Positions 47,272 through 60,800 of a stretch of DNA of 64,000 nt are shown in pieces. The notes below the pieces were generated by a model. That model made no database searches. It saw only the letters and a program-made list of their open reading frames with translations, and was not told the origin of the DNA. The translations under genes were made by a program, and so were the position numbers. Source of the DNA: Malus domestica (taxonomy: Eukaryota > Streptophyta > Magnoliopsida > Rosales > Rosaceae). Within the stretch, counting starts at the first letter, position 1. Every line of letters starts with the position of its first letter. The stretch covers positions 26,565,501 through 26,629,500 of the forward strand of contig NC_091665.1 of the NCBI RefSeq assembly GCF_042453785.1. Reading direction: 5' to 3'.

Positions 47272-49639
47272 ATGAGAGGGGTTGAAGGAAGATTTTGTGA
47301 GGAATTTTCACCTGCTTATTACGGGCTGTGTACTGTTGGAGGAATGCTCAGTGCTGGCGCTACCCATCTCGCAATCACGCCACTCGATGTCCTGAAAGTT
47401 AATATGCAGGTTAGTTTTCGTTGATTTTTTCTGGGTTTTTGTTGTTATCAATTTTTTTAGCTTGCTTTCCAATTTTCTTGGATGTTTTGTGTGTTAAAGT
47501 TGAGAACTTTGCCTTTTGGTGACAAATGTTTGGTGGGGTTTTGTTGCTTTGTTTTGTCTGGCATTGCTTGTTGTTGTTGTTCTCGAATTAAAGAATTAAT
47601 ATTCAGCTTTGTGCGACAATTTTTCGGGCATTGTGTTCATGCGGTTCTTTTAGAGGTCCTTGTTGCTGTTGTCCTGTTCATCACTGTGATCATTCAAGTT
47701 TTTTTTGTTGTGTTGGATGTTTGAATAAAAGATTCGTGCTTAGTTTACTTTGCAAGAGTTAGAAGTTTCCGAAAAGGGAATAGGGGTTACGCGTTTGGGA
47801 TGTATCTCCTTCACCAAAACATCGTGAATGGATCTTCATGGTGCTGATGGGTTGTCACGACATATTTAATACTTTAAATGGCATGGGTCTCAGGTTAGTG
47901 TAACCAACTACATTGCATCCCAAGCATGTAATTCGTGCTTTAGCTCATATCTTCGAGTGACGTACCAAATGTGAATCTCTGTTCGTTCCAGTGATGAAAT
48001 TTCATGCGGTTGCATTGATTTCCATATGTCCATTTAAATTTTCATTTCCGTTAGTGGTGGATGCAAATTAATGTTTCGGGGGATCGATCTCCCTTAGTTT
48101 GATCTCTTCTGAAATTTGTTACTCTTTTGATAGTCGAGAACATAATTTGTCTCTAAAATGCTCTAATAATTTAACTTGTCCAATTCAGGTAAATCCAATT
48201 AAATATAACAGGATGGGTACAGGGTTTTCTACTCTTTGGAAAGAACAAGGCCCGTCTTCTCTTTGGAGAGGTTGGTCTGGAAAGCTTTTCGGATATGGTG
48301 TTCAGGGTGGCTGCAGATTTGGTCTCTATGAATACTTTAAGAAGCTTTACTCAGATGCATTGATAGATCATAACAAGAGTACCATATTCTTCCTCAGCAG
48401 TGCATCTGCTCAAGTATTTGCTGATGTGGCTCTCTGTCCTTTTGAAGCAGTCAAAGTCCGAGTTCAAACACAGCCCTACTTTGCAAAGGGCTTGGTTGAT
48501 GGGTTTCCAAAGTTATACTCAGCTGAAGGGATAACTGGGTAAGTTACCCCAAAAACTTGATGCCTTTTCTCCTGTTAGTTTCTCAGTTATCCTTATCAGC
48601 TTACCTACACTGCAGCTTTTACAGAGGACTTTTACCACTATGGGGTCGAAATCTTCCATGTAAAATCTCTATCTCTGCATTGCAAAAATCCTTCATTTGC
48701 TTGTTTAGTGGGATCCCTTCAAATTTCACTACTGACATATGATTGTTATTAAAAGGCTACTTGATATTATCTCATTCCTGCTTTTCTAGTAATCACTTTG
48801 GGTGAGAGTTATTATTGAACTTGTTAAAAAAAAAAAAAAAAACCTGAATTATTATGAACGGGAAAACATTAGGTTTTTGGTACTTTACCTTTGAGACTTT
48901 ATGTCATGCCTGAATCAAGCAATCAGCCAGTTGCTGGTTTTAGCATGACAAAGTTACTATATTTTCCTAGTTCTTGTGGTCAAGCATTCAGTACAGAGTA
49001 GAGACTTGTATTGTCAATTTGAAGTAAATCTTTATTAACTGTGCTGATGTGGATATGTTCTTCAGTTTCGATGATAATGTTCACGACGTTTGAGCACTCA
49101 GTTGATCTTATTTATCGCAAGTTTATGCAAAGGGGAAAAGAGGAATGCTCAAGAGCCCAACAGCTTGGTGTTACATGTTTAGCGGCCTATGCTGCAGGAG
49201 CTGTTGGTACCGTCGTCTCCAACCCTGCTGACAACATTGTTTCCTCACTTTACAATAAAAAGGCTGCCAATGTGATGCAGGTAGCCCTTCGAGTTAACCT
49301 TTTTGTTATGTTCCTTTTTGCATTTCAAAGTGAAAACATCAATTGCTCTGGCTTTTATCTTATCATCAGGCTGTGAAGAACATTGGATTCATTAATCTGT
49401 TTACTCGAAGTCTTCCTGTTCGAATTACACTTGTCGGCCCTGTTGTTACCTTGCAGTGGTTTTTCTACGACAGCATCAAAGTTCTTTGTGGATTGTAAGT
49501 GCATTTTACTTGATTCACACACACCAACAGGTTATCTTTCCTCCTTTTATCTAATTACAAGTTTCTCTTTGAACCTTTTAGGCCATCTAGTGGAGGGCTT
49601 TCCAGGCGTCTTGAAGAAGCTAACCTATCAGCTGAATAA
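47272..49639 (+). CDS. Mitochondrial phosphate carrier (PHT3;3/MPT1-like)
   Basis: Six exons with GT-AG introns: 47272-47409, 48189-48538, 48616-48659, 49066-49280, 49370-49494 and 49582-49639, joining in frame to 309 aa. It belongs to the mitochondrial carrier family and would import phosphate into the matrix across the inner membrane. Three carrier repeats are visible. Their signatures are PLDVLKVNMQ near residue 37, PFEAVKVRVQTQ near 120 and a degenerate NPADNIVSSLYN near 230. Phosphate-carrier-specific stretches include LWRGWSGKLFGYGVQGGCRF and FTRSLPVRITLVGP. It starts MRGVEGRFCEEFSPAYYG and lacks the long N-terminal presequence of PHT3;1/3;2. This is why I favour the PHT3;3 type. The gene is intact. 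A partial, dead copy of exons 4-6 lies at 54927-55990. Confidence 0.93.
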
Positions 49640-50260
49640 CATAGATTAGATAATGAACAGTTCAGCTGGTTTTTCAGCGTTGACACCTCGTCATGCTACG
49701 GTTCATCCCCGGTGTCGGTGGCAATTGAGTTAATAGTTTTGTTATATCCGGTTATATATCCATAACATTTCACGGATATGCAACCTAGCTTCGTGAAACT
49801 TTATAGTTTAGGGTACATAAGATGTAAATAGATTCTGCTGTACGATTTTATGTTAATGTGCAGCAGAAGCAATTATAAAATGTGGTTTGGAAGACATTTT
49901 GTGTACTTCAAATCTTGTTTTTTGTGGTAATAGACATCTACAGGCATAACACTGACGTTCATGCTGAAGATGCAAACAATAAACCAGAGCTTGACGGCTG
50001 AATCTAAGAGCCCGTTTGATAACCATTTCGGTTTTCGTTTTTAGTTTTACATAGAAGAGTATACAAAGTGAAGTAATGTTCATAAATCATGATAATCCAA
50101 CAATCTCTAAGAATAATGCATGGACTAATTTCAAGCTTATGGATCTACATCTTAGATGCATATATGTTTGCACAGATTTTTCGGCCGAAGCCTCCAAACA
50201 ATTACAGCAACGTATATGTTTTACCAGAAACATGGCTGATTTTTGAAGCAGTTCATCCTG
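49640..50260. other. Convergent 3' regions of the phosphate carrier and TNL1
   Basis: This holds the 3' untranslated region of the carrier and the downstream region of the minus-strand TNL. Much of it recurs in diverged form at about 55740-56060, including TAATAGTTTTGT(T/C)ATATCC and CTTTATA(G/A)TTTAGGGT-like words. It is therefore part of a segmental duplication and not unique spacer. Confidence 0.6.
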
Positions 50261-53200
50261 TTAAGTGCCAAATCTGTCATATCGACTGGCTTCAGATTCT
50301 GCTTGTCCCGTATCTTCTTCTCCTTTTGGTTCCGCAATCATGACATTGGAGTTCAATTTCCCAGCATCTTCGGCATACAGCAGGCAGATCCACCACATTT
50401 TAACCATCGGACTGAAATAGTAGGGGATGGTGGGGAATGAATCCAGTTTGCACAAGTCAACAGAGGCCTCAGTGACAAGTTTGTAAAAAGCAGTGGAGCA
50501 CTCTAAATCCGATTGCTCTATAAGCTCAAAGGCATTATACCACACAAACACGTGATCTGCATTGCAAGCGTCGATGGCTGTATGTATCCCAGTGCAGACT
50601 ATAACAACTGAATTCGCAGCTTTCACCATTGCTAGTTTTGAAATTTACATAGCATGCAAACTCTAAATCCCAATCAACAGCATAACCGGATGCAACAATA
50701 GATAGAGCGAAACCCAAGAAACCACTCTATGAAACCAGTTTGAAGAAGCTTGATATTTAGTGAAGATCCCTCGTTTTGTTAAGTATTGCAGTCTTCGAAC
50801 TTGACACTCTGTGTAGGGAGGTGTGTCAAGTAAAAGTAGCAATACGGGGAGCTCTGGTAAAGATTCAAGGCTCTTGCAATTGTTAAGCACAGGCAAAATA
50901 GTTCAGAAGCTTGTTTGATGCTTGCCTGTATGTTCTTAATCATGGTTCCAGTCAGATCTGAATCTCGTGATGAGGTTAAGCCAATGAGCTGATCAGGAAT
51001 TTCTGTAAGCCGGTATATTTTAAATCCTCTCAAATAGGAGAAATCAGATGAGCAGGCAGCGAATTTCACAAGTTTCAAACAGTCACCAATTTCGAGAATT
51101 GTAAGAGAATTTAAATAGTAAAAACTGTTTGGGACAAACTCAAGGTTCTTGCAGCCTGACATGTTTAATCTTCTAAGTCCAATGAGATTCACAATCGGCG
51201 AGAAGAGCTCCTTAACTGATGTTCTTTCTAAAGAAAGACACGCTAGATGTTCCATTGGCTCCAAGATTTCTGGGAAGTATTTCAATGCAGAGCAACCAGT
51301 GAGATCAAGTTCCTCAAGATATTTCAACCTACAAATGCTAGTTGGGAGACTCGCAAGTCTTTTGCAATTTTTCAGTTGAATTATGACAAGGCCAAAGAGA
51401 CACTTGATTGATGATAGCAGTTCTACTATTGCTGTACCAGCCAAATATAACTCTCTTATATACATAGGATGCTCCGAGAATTTTACAAGAGTTAAGCAGC
51501 CCTGTAAACTAAAAGTACCTGATATTTTCAGCTTACAACTGCAACTTTCAAGACTCTTAATTTTTTTCTTCGTCCAAATTGGAAGATTCTCAAGGTCGTT
51601 ATAAAATAGAATTTCCAAGGACCAAACTTTTTCGTGAGACCAAAGTGATGAAGGAAATTCCATTATTGCGGTCTTGAACATATCTATGGATGCAATACTG
51701 TGTGGCATCTCCGGAAGGTTTTTGAGTTTCAAGCAGCCCCCCAGCCTAAGATCTTTAAGCTTGTCAAGACATTGAATATACAAAGGAAGTTGAACCAGAC
51801 TTCTACAGTCACTAAGATCTATAAGCTCAATGTTTCGACTTTGAGAGAGATCCGGAAGTTTAGTCAGACTTCTTGAGCAATGAAGATCGATCACTTTTAA
51901 GTTCCTAAGATTCTGTAACAAATTTTAGACAAGAGACTTGAGACCTTGAGAAAGGTACAAAGGAGTATGAATCTCCAATGTAGGTTTCTATTGTTTGACC
52001 TGTCGAGGAATATCGACTGAACTGTTGCACTTCCCTGAAAATGAAGATCAATTTAAGTTATAAATGAGAATACAATAGGAAATAAACCACAGTTGTATAC
52101 ACATCTGACAGGTTCATGATATTCTTTTTCTTTCAAGAAAGTGAAAGGATTTGGCTCTTACCACATTATTTTCCAAAACGCGATAGACATTCCAAGCATC
52201 AAACAACCTATTACATTTTCCAGGGTCGTCAAGACATTGTTCACTTACAATTTGCTGACCCATCTTTTGTATCATATCATGCATCTCTATGCTCTTCCAG
52301 TATCCTCGTTATGAAATTGATATGAGAGACTTAGCGATGGGAGCTTCAATTCCAGTCAGATAGAAACCACGAATGTGTAACCTTCTTTTTACGTACTTCA
52401 CATCCATCCCTTTATAAAAACATGCTATATCAAGAAATATCTCCCTCTCATTTTCTTCCAATCCATCATAACTCAGCCTCAACGCATTCTGAATTTTTTT
52501 GCTGGGATATTTCTTCAATTTGTTCCACACATCTTCCCATTCTTCTTTGCCCTTGCAGTGAAAATAAGGAACCCAAAACTTTGAGACCTAAAAAGGAAGA
52601 CCCTTGACATAATCTAATACCTTTCCTGACAACTCTGCATTATCTGTTTGAGGAGTGCTGTTTCTGAAAGCATTCAAATTAAATAGCGTAAGAGCTTCAG
52701 CTGAAGGTAATCCTTGAACCCTGTATATCTTAGAATCATGAATATTCTTTTTCTCAAGTAGGCTTTTATCTCTAGTTGAATGATCCTACTTCCGGGGCCA
52801 AACCAAGCATCATCTCCAGCCAGAAGCTCTATCTGGTCCATTTCATCGACAGCATCAAGAACAACGAAGACCTTTGTACGGTGTAGCTTCTCTTGTACAG
52901 AAGTTGACCCTATAGATGGAGTGTCGATTCTTAGATCCCCTTCCTTTAGTATCTGACCAGGAAGTTCATCTCGCACATGATTCGGTCCATGTTTTGCATA
53001 TTTCTCACCAACATTTGCAAGAAAACAAGATGCTTCAAATTCATAATACAGCACCAGCAAGGGTGGTCTTTCCAATACCACCCATGCCCCAAATACCTAT
53101 CGGACTCAGACCGCTTGGTGAATCAATGCATAGTAACGATTCAACGTCCTGAATGAGACTTTCAATTCCAAATAGGCCTTTTAAATCACCTGACGATTTG

Positions 53201-53782
53201 CGACTCAATTGTTTCAAAATATATTTGACATTTAAGTCAACTAAACCTGCATCTGTCCTGGAAAACATGATTATGAAGGCAAAGTTTCCCTCCAGTCGTG
53301 CACCTTGTCAATCAAACCCAGATAGAATGGCTGCTTTCGTCAAAGTATCCCTCCAGTTGTTCACCTTGTCCATATTGTCCTTGAAACGTTCTTCAAGTTT
53401 AGCAAATGCATCTGCATAACTCCCCTGCTGCTTTCTTACATGTGATGGATCAATGTCGTAAAAAATGGGTAAAACAAGCTGCCCATTTCTTTCCTTGCCT
53501 CCAAGTATGTGCGCAAGTTCATCCAGACACCAAGTGGAAGAAGCACAGTTTTTCGAGAAAATGATAACAGAAAGCTTTGTTTTCTCGATTGCTTCGAGAA
53601 GGGCAGGTGAAATTTCGTTTCCTCTCTCAAGTATGTCGTCTATGTAGGTGATCTCTTCCCCGATAAAGCAGCGTAAAGATGGCTGGTAAGAGTATTGCGG
53701 GTGTCCTCACCTCTGAAACTTAGAAACACATCATACTTTTCTTGAGGGGGTATAGCAGCAGCAGCAGCAGAAGAAGCAGCCA
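50261..53782 (-). pseudogene. TIR-NBS-LRR resistance gene, decayed (TNL1)
   Basis: The domain order of a TNL receptor is complete but the frame is not. The start is MAASSAAAAAIPPQEKYDVF at 53782. The TIR domain (53330-53760) has YDVFLSFRGEDTRNTLTSHL; a frame change follows near 53655, and an in-frame TGA after LSGFD near the probable exon end. The NBS (about 52680-53270) has the P-loop GMGGIGKTTLAGAV and the kinase-2-like VFVVLDAVDEMD, with another frame change between them. The GLPLAL region is disrupted near 52580. The ARC2-like part (52310-52530) has FLDIACFYKGMD. A long LRR frame spans 50779-51921, and the post-LRR (C-JID-type) domain with LLYAEDAGKLNSNVMI ends at 50261. TNLs are intracellular immune receptors that detect pathogen effectors. 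At least four disruptions make it a likely pseudogene. Confidence 0.85.
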
Positions 53783-54926
53783 TTCTTAACCTGCAAATCC
53801 ACAAAACATATAAATCATGCAAATGCGCCTGGCCTGGAAATATATTCCTAAAATATTATCCAAATTGCAGAATTAGATATCGAAAACTAGAAAATCTAAC
53901 AGATTAATTGACAATCTTTGTACCCTGAAATGTCAAATGTTCTTGTGTAGCTTGAATTTTCGCCGTGTAAATGTGAAATCACTGTCTCATGACTAAAAGA
54001 AAGAAAGTCTATGAACTAAGAAGTGGGCTGCTTTCCAAAAAGGGGAGATGCTTAGGTCAAATTCCACAACCTTCATATTGAAGAGGGAAATAAAGTAGTT
54101 TAGTCACTAGCTAAGGTATTAATTAGAAATTCCTGATGACAGTACAAACTAAAAATATATTAAAGATGATCAGGTAAAGTGATTTATATTACCAAAAGTT
54201 CTAATATGCTCCGATGTATTCTATACCTCATTTTTGGCCGTTAGAACTTGGTACTAAAAGTCTGTGTATAGAATTCTCCTATGTATAAATACAAATAAAC
54301 TAACAAGCCAACAATAGAATGAGGGATTAGTAAATCGCAACAGCGCCTGCCGAGCCCTTGTTACAGGCCTTTGATCGAACACTGTATGGAGAATATCAGG
54401 AACTACCCAAGAACAAGTTAGAGAATTACCTCCAGTCCCCGGATGGAGAAGAAATAAGTAGGTTGTGGAGAGATTAATTTCCTTGATTATACTTCAGCTA
54501 GAATATTGAATATGCAGAGAGAGAGAGAGAGAGAGAGAGATTTTCCATGAACTATCAGGAAGAAAGAAGCAAGAGGGTCAGCAGTTGCAGCTACTGGTGG
54601 TGTTAGGTAGCTAGCTAGAGGAGAAATTGCCAAGCACTTTCCGGCAAGGGAATATTCAGGCCTGCATTCACACACAAATGTCAAAGATATGTCGAATCCA
54701 ATGGGTTCATGCAGGGTCGTTTTCGCTCTTATACTTTACATAGTTTTGCTTTTCTATTGTCTCTCACTAGTCCATGCCTGTACGTATATAAACGCTCGAA
54801 TTAGACGGGAATGACCAAAGGAGTTAACAGGTGAAATATGTTTTTTTCTTTCAAATTTCACCAAATAATCGATACTTATGGACATAGAACCTCAAGCTGA
54901 TCTTATTTACATGACAAAATCTTCCT
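53783..54926. other. Upstream region of TNL1, with (GA)n
   Basis: No gene recognised. A GA microsatellite occupies about 54516-54540. AT-rich sequence near the TNL1 start is its likely promoter and leader (minus strand). A short minus-strand frame at 54487-54684 runs through the microsatellite and looks accidental. Confidence 0.45.
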
Positions 54927-55990
54927 ACTTTTCCAGCAATCATTTTGGGTGAGAGTTTTGATTTGGAAATGCTAAACAAGGAGGAAATAGTCCTGAATCT
55001 ATCCTCAACTTTACCTTTGAGACTAATCGTACCCTGTTGAACCTATGTCATGCCGACTCAAGCAATCAGCCACTTTCTTTCTGGCATTTAGCATGACAAA
55101 GTTACTTCTAGTTGATGTGATCAAGCATTCAGTAGAGGCTACTCATTTTGTGTTATCAATTTGAAATCTTCACAGTCTCGATGATAATGTTCACGTTTGA
55201 GCACTCAGTCAATCTGATTTATCGCAACATCATGCAAAGGAGAGAAGAGGAATGATCAAGAGCCCAACAGCTTGGTGTGACATGTTTAGTGGCCTCTGCA
55301 GGAGCTGTTGGTACCGTCATCTCCAACTCTGCAGAAAACATTGTTTCCTCGTTTTACAATAAAAAGGCTGCCAATGTGATGCAGATAGCCCTTTGAATTA
55401 ACATTTTTCTTAGGTTCCTTTCTTGCATTGCAAGGTAAACTTAAACATCAATTGCATTGGCTTTTCTTATATCAGGCGGTGAAGAACACTGGGCTCATTA
55501 ATCTATTTACTCGAAGTCTTCCTGTTTGAATTACACTTGTCGGCCTTGTAGTTACGTTGCAGTGGTTTCTATGACAGCACTAAATTTCTATGTCGACTGT
55601 AAGTGCATTTTACTTGATTCAGATTTGAGACACACCAACACAGTTGCTTTCCTCTCTGTTTGAAATGTTTTTGGGCCTTCCAGTGGAGGGCTAATGAGGC
55701 ATCTTGAAGAAGCCAACTTATCAGCTGAATAACAGATTAGATAAAGAGCAGTTCAATAAGATCAATCTCTTCGAGCATGAGCTTAGTCACTCCCTATACT
55801 ATCATTTTCTCCGGCTTCTCAGCTTTGATCCTTCGTCATGCTACACGTTCATCACTGGCATAGGTTGCAATTTGAATTAATAGTTTTGTCATATCCTATT
55901 TCACAAATATGCATTCCAGCTTCATGATACTTTATAATTCAGGGTGCATAGGCATAACTGGTGGCCGAAGCCCACAAACAATAACAATAA
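54927..55990 (+). pseudogene. Partial copy of the phosphate carrier (intron 3 to 3' UTR)
   Basis: This is a diverged duplicate of 48780-49810. It includes the end of intron 3, exon 4 (about 55176-55383), intron 4, exon 5 (about 55477-55600), intron 5, exon 6 (about 55682-55733) and 3' untranslated sequence. Introns are retained, so it arose by DNA duplication, not retroposition. Exons 1-3 are absent. The TGC of the EECSRAQQ segment is TGA here, the CGA of the SLPVRITL segment is TGA, and a codon is lost near the start of exon 4, so it cannot make a carrier. It sits head-on against a TNL tail just as the intact gene does. Confidence 0.9.
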
Positions 55991-56062
55991 CAGCAACAAG
56001 AATCTGCTACCACATTTTGTTCACCATAAACATGGTTAATCTTTTGAATTAGTTCATCTTGT

Positions 56063-57440
56063 TCAGATCCAAAACTCCATATCTTCTTCTCCTTTTGGTG
56101 TCCAAATCATGATATTTGATCTAAATTTCTCTGCATCTCTAGCATACAACAAGCTGATCCCATACATTTTACCTGTCGAGCTCAAACAGTCAGGCGCTGT
56201 GTGGTGGTACCACCTGCCCTCCTCAGCAGGGCGAGAGTATGTTCCAAACATCATATAACATGACAAATCTCCCGAAATGACATGAGGATAAAAAGGATCA
56301 TCAGTGGTCTTGTCTTGGGTGCTTATCATCTTCTCTTCTAGCTCAGAGTACACAGCCTGGATTCCCCATTACTTTACCCGATACTCTTTACATCTTACGT
56401 ATACAGAAAAATTTACCTCATTGCCACCTTCCAATTTATTCCCAAACTTCCAATGGCTTAACCATATTACGTCTTGTACATCACCTGGAACACTGTATAA
56501 TGATGGCCCGTAGATCCACTTCAGAGTTCAGACCGTTACTCTTGTTACTAATTTGGCACATTATTGTATAATCTAAACATTGGTGTTAGGAGAATCGTTG
56601 CTGATGGATTTTGCATAGACAGAGAAGGTGTTCAGGCCTCGGATCCTGCGATTCGGAAGTACAAAGGCACAGTAAAATATATTGCGGACCATCGTATACA
56701 TTCATGGCTATACGAGCCGTAGTGAGGAACCTCATAATTCCCAGGAAGAAATGTACTGAATGTGCTGTATTCATACAGTCCCTATACACCACGGAAACCA
56801 AAACATTAGTAACGTACTACTGCATGTGATATGTGATCAAGAAAAATGTGTCTCTGTGTGTGTGTATTATAGAGATCTAGAGAGAAAAACACCTGGATGG
56901 CATGACGTTCCGCATTCCAACCATGCAACCGATGTATTTTGTACAACATTAGGGTTTGTGTGGAATACTTCAAGTTGCTCAAACCCAAAAGGTTCATCAT
57001 GTCCACATCAACTCTTTCAAATCTTGTATTTCGACTCATACTCCAGTAGCGTGTTGGTGCCACTGTGTTGCACGGTGCACCCCTGACCTAATGGCTGAAA
57101 TGTTACCTTTTCCAATGCTTTGAAGTGTGTGAGAACCAAATATCGTACACTTGGTAGCCCCGCTAGCAATTTAAATCTCGTACAACCCCGAAAAGAGGGA
57201 GTATCAAGCCCAGTAACACCTCTGAAGCAATCACGGTTGTTGGCATTCAAATCTCATTGATAGAAATTTGGTAACAACCGTGAAGAAAGCACAACCATCT
57301 AGTATTCTAGCAACGACATCTTTGTCCATTCCGATAAAGAAGCATGCAATATGAAGGTATACATCTTGGTCGTGGCTATCTTGCAAGATTTGACCATTTG
57401 GAATAGCTTCCAATTTGCGTAGTGCACTTCAGGTATGATT
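56063..57440 (-). pseudogene. TIR-NBS-LRR remnant with internal deletion (TNL2)
   Basis: Pieces of a TNL most like TNL3 lie in order on the minus strand. A short ARC2 fragment (QDSHDQDVYLHIACFFIGMD, 57231-57413) runs directly into the last LRRs (GVTGLDTPSFRGCTRFKLL, about 57020-57250). The next exon end (about 56806-57063) and the post-LRR domain (about 56063-56800, ending PKGEEDMEFW) follow. Compared with TNL3, the TIR, the P-loop half of the NBS and most of the LRRs are gone, and the surviving parts carry frame changes. It is a dead copy formed by a large internal deletion after duplication. Confidence 0.8.
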
Positions 57441-57875
57441 CAAACTTTTATTGTTGACTATACAATTGAACTTTGTACAGATATCTTGTTTGATTCAACA
57501 TTGTTCAATTTTGAATAAGTTCCAAACTTCACTTGACTATACAATTGAACCTTATCGTGTGGTATTGTTTCTTAATAGGTTTTATCAACTAGTATTTTTC
57601 ACCCGAGACCATGCAACGGCCTTTATTGAGAGCTAACAAAGTTTATGCAGACATGTCAAATTCTTAGTTATCAATGAGAAGGAAGAGCAAGTCCATATTA
57701 ACTATTACAAGGGCAAGTCAAAGCTTATTTACTGAGCATAACAGTCTATCTTAATCCCTTAGATGTGATTTTGTTAAGGCTGTTCCTGTTATCCTCATCA
57801 AAAGGTACCAGCAAAACAAGATCACCCATTTTCTCCTTCCTTTCTCCTGACACATTATCGAGGCTCCAACACACC
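57441..57875. other. Spacer between TNL2 and TNL3
   Basis: The left part is likely decayed TNL2 sequence; a 55-base stretch with TATACAATTGAAC is repeated at 57457-57472 and 57537-57552. The right part is the downstream region of TNL3. No gene is seen. Confidence 0.4.
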
Positions 57876-60800
57876 TCATGCGCCATTGTTACCATCTTCC
57901 AGTGACAAACATTTGTGCAACTGAAAGCATCTCAAGAAGTTAGCGGTCATGGTCATTATACTCAGTACCACTTTCCAACCTCTGCCTGCACCATTGCTAT
58001 TGCTACTGCTGCTCTCCTCATGTTCTACAAGCGTGCATTCACTTTCTCGATCTTCTTCTTGCTCTACCAGCTGATATTTAAGTCCCAAAGATCCATGGCC
58101 TTCGGACAAAAAAAACAAAAGATCAATGGCCTTAAAATAAACTTGTGAACATCTACCTACCTGATAAAGATCAGTGGTTTCATAGCTGGAGTGAAATACA
58201 CACACACACACACAGAGAGGACATACGAACCACACACCTGTTATTTCATTACTGTTGTGCTTGAACCAAACATAACTAAGCGCATCCCTTCTTTCTAATA
58301 CTGGATTATGGCAGAGAAGGTATGTTCCTGATGATCCTGGAAGCAGATACTGTGACAAATCTCCAGCAATGACACGTGGATAAAAAGGATTATCTGTGGT
58401 GAAATTTTCATGGGCGGTGACTGTCACCTTCTCTTCTTGCTCGTAGTACACAACCTGGACACCGAACTCCTTTACCTGAAACTCATCATATCTCATATAT
58501 GATGATGTTAATACTGAAATAGTCAGCTCATCGCCACCTTCCAATTTATTCCCGAATTTCCAATGGCTTAACCATATCACATCTTGATCATCACTTGGAA
58601 TTCCGAATAATGCTGGCCCGTAGATCCACCGCAGACCTTTACTCTTATTTCTAACATCTATCGTTATTGTATAACATAAATCATTCATATTTTTGACTCT
58701 GGTGTTAGGAGATTCATCGCTTTTGGATTTTTCATAGACAGAGAAGATGTTCAAGCCTCGGATCCTGCAATAGGGAAGTACAGGCACAGTAAAAGATATT
58801 GAGGGCCCTCTACTTTTATGGCTAAATGAGTCATATTGAGGAACCTCATAATTCCCAGGAAGAAATGTGCTGAATATTCCAAATTCATGCAGTCCCTATA
58901 CGTGCCATGGAAATGTATAAAAATTAGTCAGAATACTCTTGCGGGCATACAGTATTATGATCGGAATGAGAGAGACGTAGAGAGAAAGAAACCTGGATGG
59001 GAAGACGCTTTTCTATCCATCTGTGGAACCGCGCGGGTATCTTGTACTTCATAATGGATTTTGTTGAATATTTCAAGTTGCTCAAACCCAAAATGTTGAT
59101 CATTTCTATATCAACTCCTTCAATAGGCTCCATCTTGTACACTGACTCAAACTCAACTAGCTTATGGTTGCCACGGCATACGATGGAGCGCATTCTAGAG
59201 TACACCTCACTTAATGATTGAAATGTTACCGTTTCCAACTTTTCACAATCAGCGATTATCAAGTGTCCTACAGTTGGTAGCCTTACAAGCGATTTGAGCC
59301 TTTTACAATCCTCAAAAGAGAGTCTACGAAGCCCCGTAACACCTCTAATGCAATCTGGTAGGCTATGAATTGGATTACCCCCCAGATCTAAGCTACACAA
59401 CGCGGATAAGTTGCCAAATTCTCTGGGAAAATCATCATCACCAAGATTGCACTTTCTAAGACTCAAGTCTACCAAATTGCATGGTAGATAAGAAGCCCAA
59501 GTAATTTCTACATTTCGTCTTGGCCATAATGTGACCTCCTCGGTAGCAGTGAGTAACTGATGTATTGGAACACCGTCAGCTTGAAACACTTTCAGAGATT
59601 CCATCTTCCTCATGTCTATGGGAAAAACGCTGAGGCTTGAGCAACCAGATATAACAAGTGTTTCGAGGGAGGTTAGCTTAGAAATATTCTCTGGAAGCTT
59701 CTTAATACTTTTGCAATATTCCATATTCAAATGCACAAGTCCCTCTAGGTTTCCAATGGATTCATGGACATCAACCAAGCTTGAACAATCTTTAAGAATC
59801 AGCCATTCTAGATTGGGGACCAGAGAAAAGTCCAGGGTTTCGGTGAGGTCATTGGAATGGCTAAGATTTAGAATCTTTAGTGATGGGAGAAACTGTTCAG
59901 AAAATTGAAACAAGGTAGAATTACATTTTTACTAATGTACAACTAATCACTGAAAAACCTAAAAAGAAAAGGGAAATTATAACAGTGTGAAGAGTAGCAA
60001 ACCTTTGTTCCCTTCCAGACTTGCCTCATGCTGCTGTAACACATTTCCAGAACAACCAAATTCTTCAAAGAAAAATCAGAGGGTATAGAACCCTTAAAAA
60101 ATTTATGCCAACACAACCATCTTAAGCTTGTCGGAAATTCTTCATAGGATCCATTGAGTTCTATATAAGTAAGCTGCAGAAGTCTTAATTTGTGCATCAT
60201 TGAAAACGCACCCGTTTCAAAAACTACCTGATTTGAATTTCTTGAAGAAGAGTACTCTGGGTGGTTTTGCATGTTGAGAGCAAGACCTTCAATTGTTTGC
60301 GTTCCCTATTTAACATAGAGAAGAAAGAAAATTGGTTAATTAGCTATGACAGAACCAAAAGAAACATGAACACATATTAGGAGCATATGTTTCTTACATT
60401 CTTTTCTGCCAATACTGCAAAAGAATCCTTATGATGCCATAATCTACTACGTTCCCCAGGCTCCTTTGATTCCAGACGAACAATTCCTCTTGCCATGTCA
60501 CGGATCATGTGATGCATCTGCACCATATTATCTCCATCGAGTCTTACCAAATTTCTATCAATGAGATTTTGAATTCCAACAACTGTGAAAAAATCACAGG
60601 CATCTAGTATTCTAACGATGATATCTTTCTCCATTCCGATAAAGAAGCAGGCAATATGAAGGAAAAATCTTGGTCATGGCTATCTTGCAAGGAATCATAG
60701 CTTATTTTGAGTTTTTTCAAGATTTGACTGTCCGGAATAACTTTCAGTTTGCTTATTGCACTTTCCCATACAGCTATATTCTTTCCTGCCATTGAAGAAC

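Noticed and set aside
54487-54684. Small minus-strand frame ending in a Ser-Leu repeat
   Set aside because: It is partly encoded by the GA microsatellite and has no other support.
54927-55990. A second functional phosphate carrier gene
   Set aside because: It lacks exons 1-3 and has in-frame stops in exons 4 and 5.
57915-58148. Plus-strand frame of 77 codons
   Set aside because: It is antisense to the C-terminal exon of TNL3.
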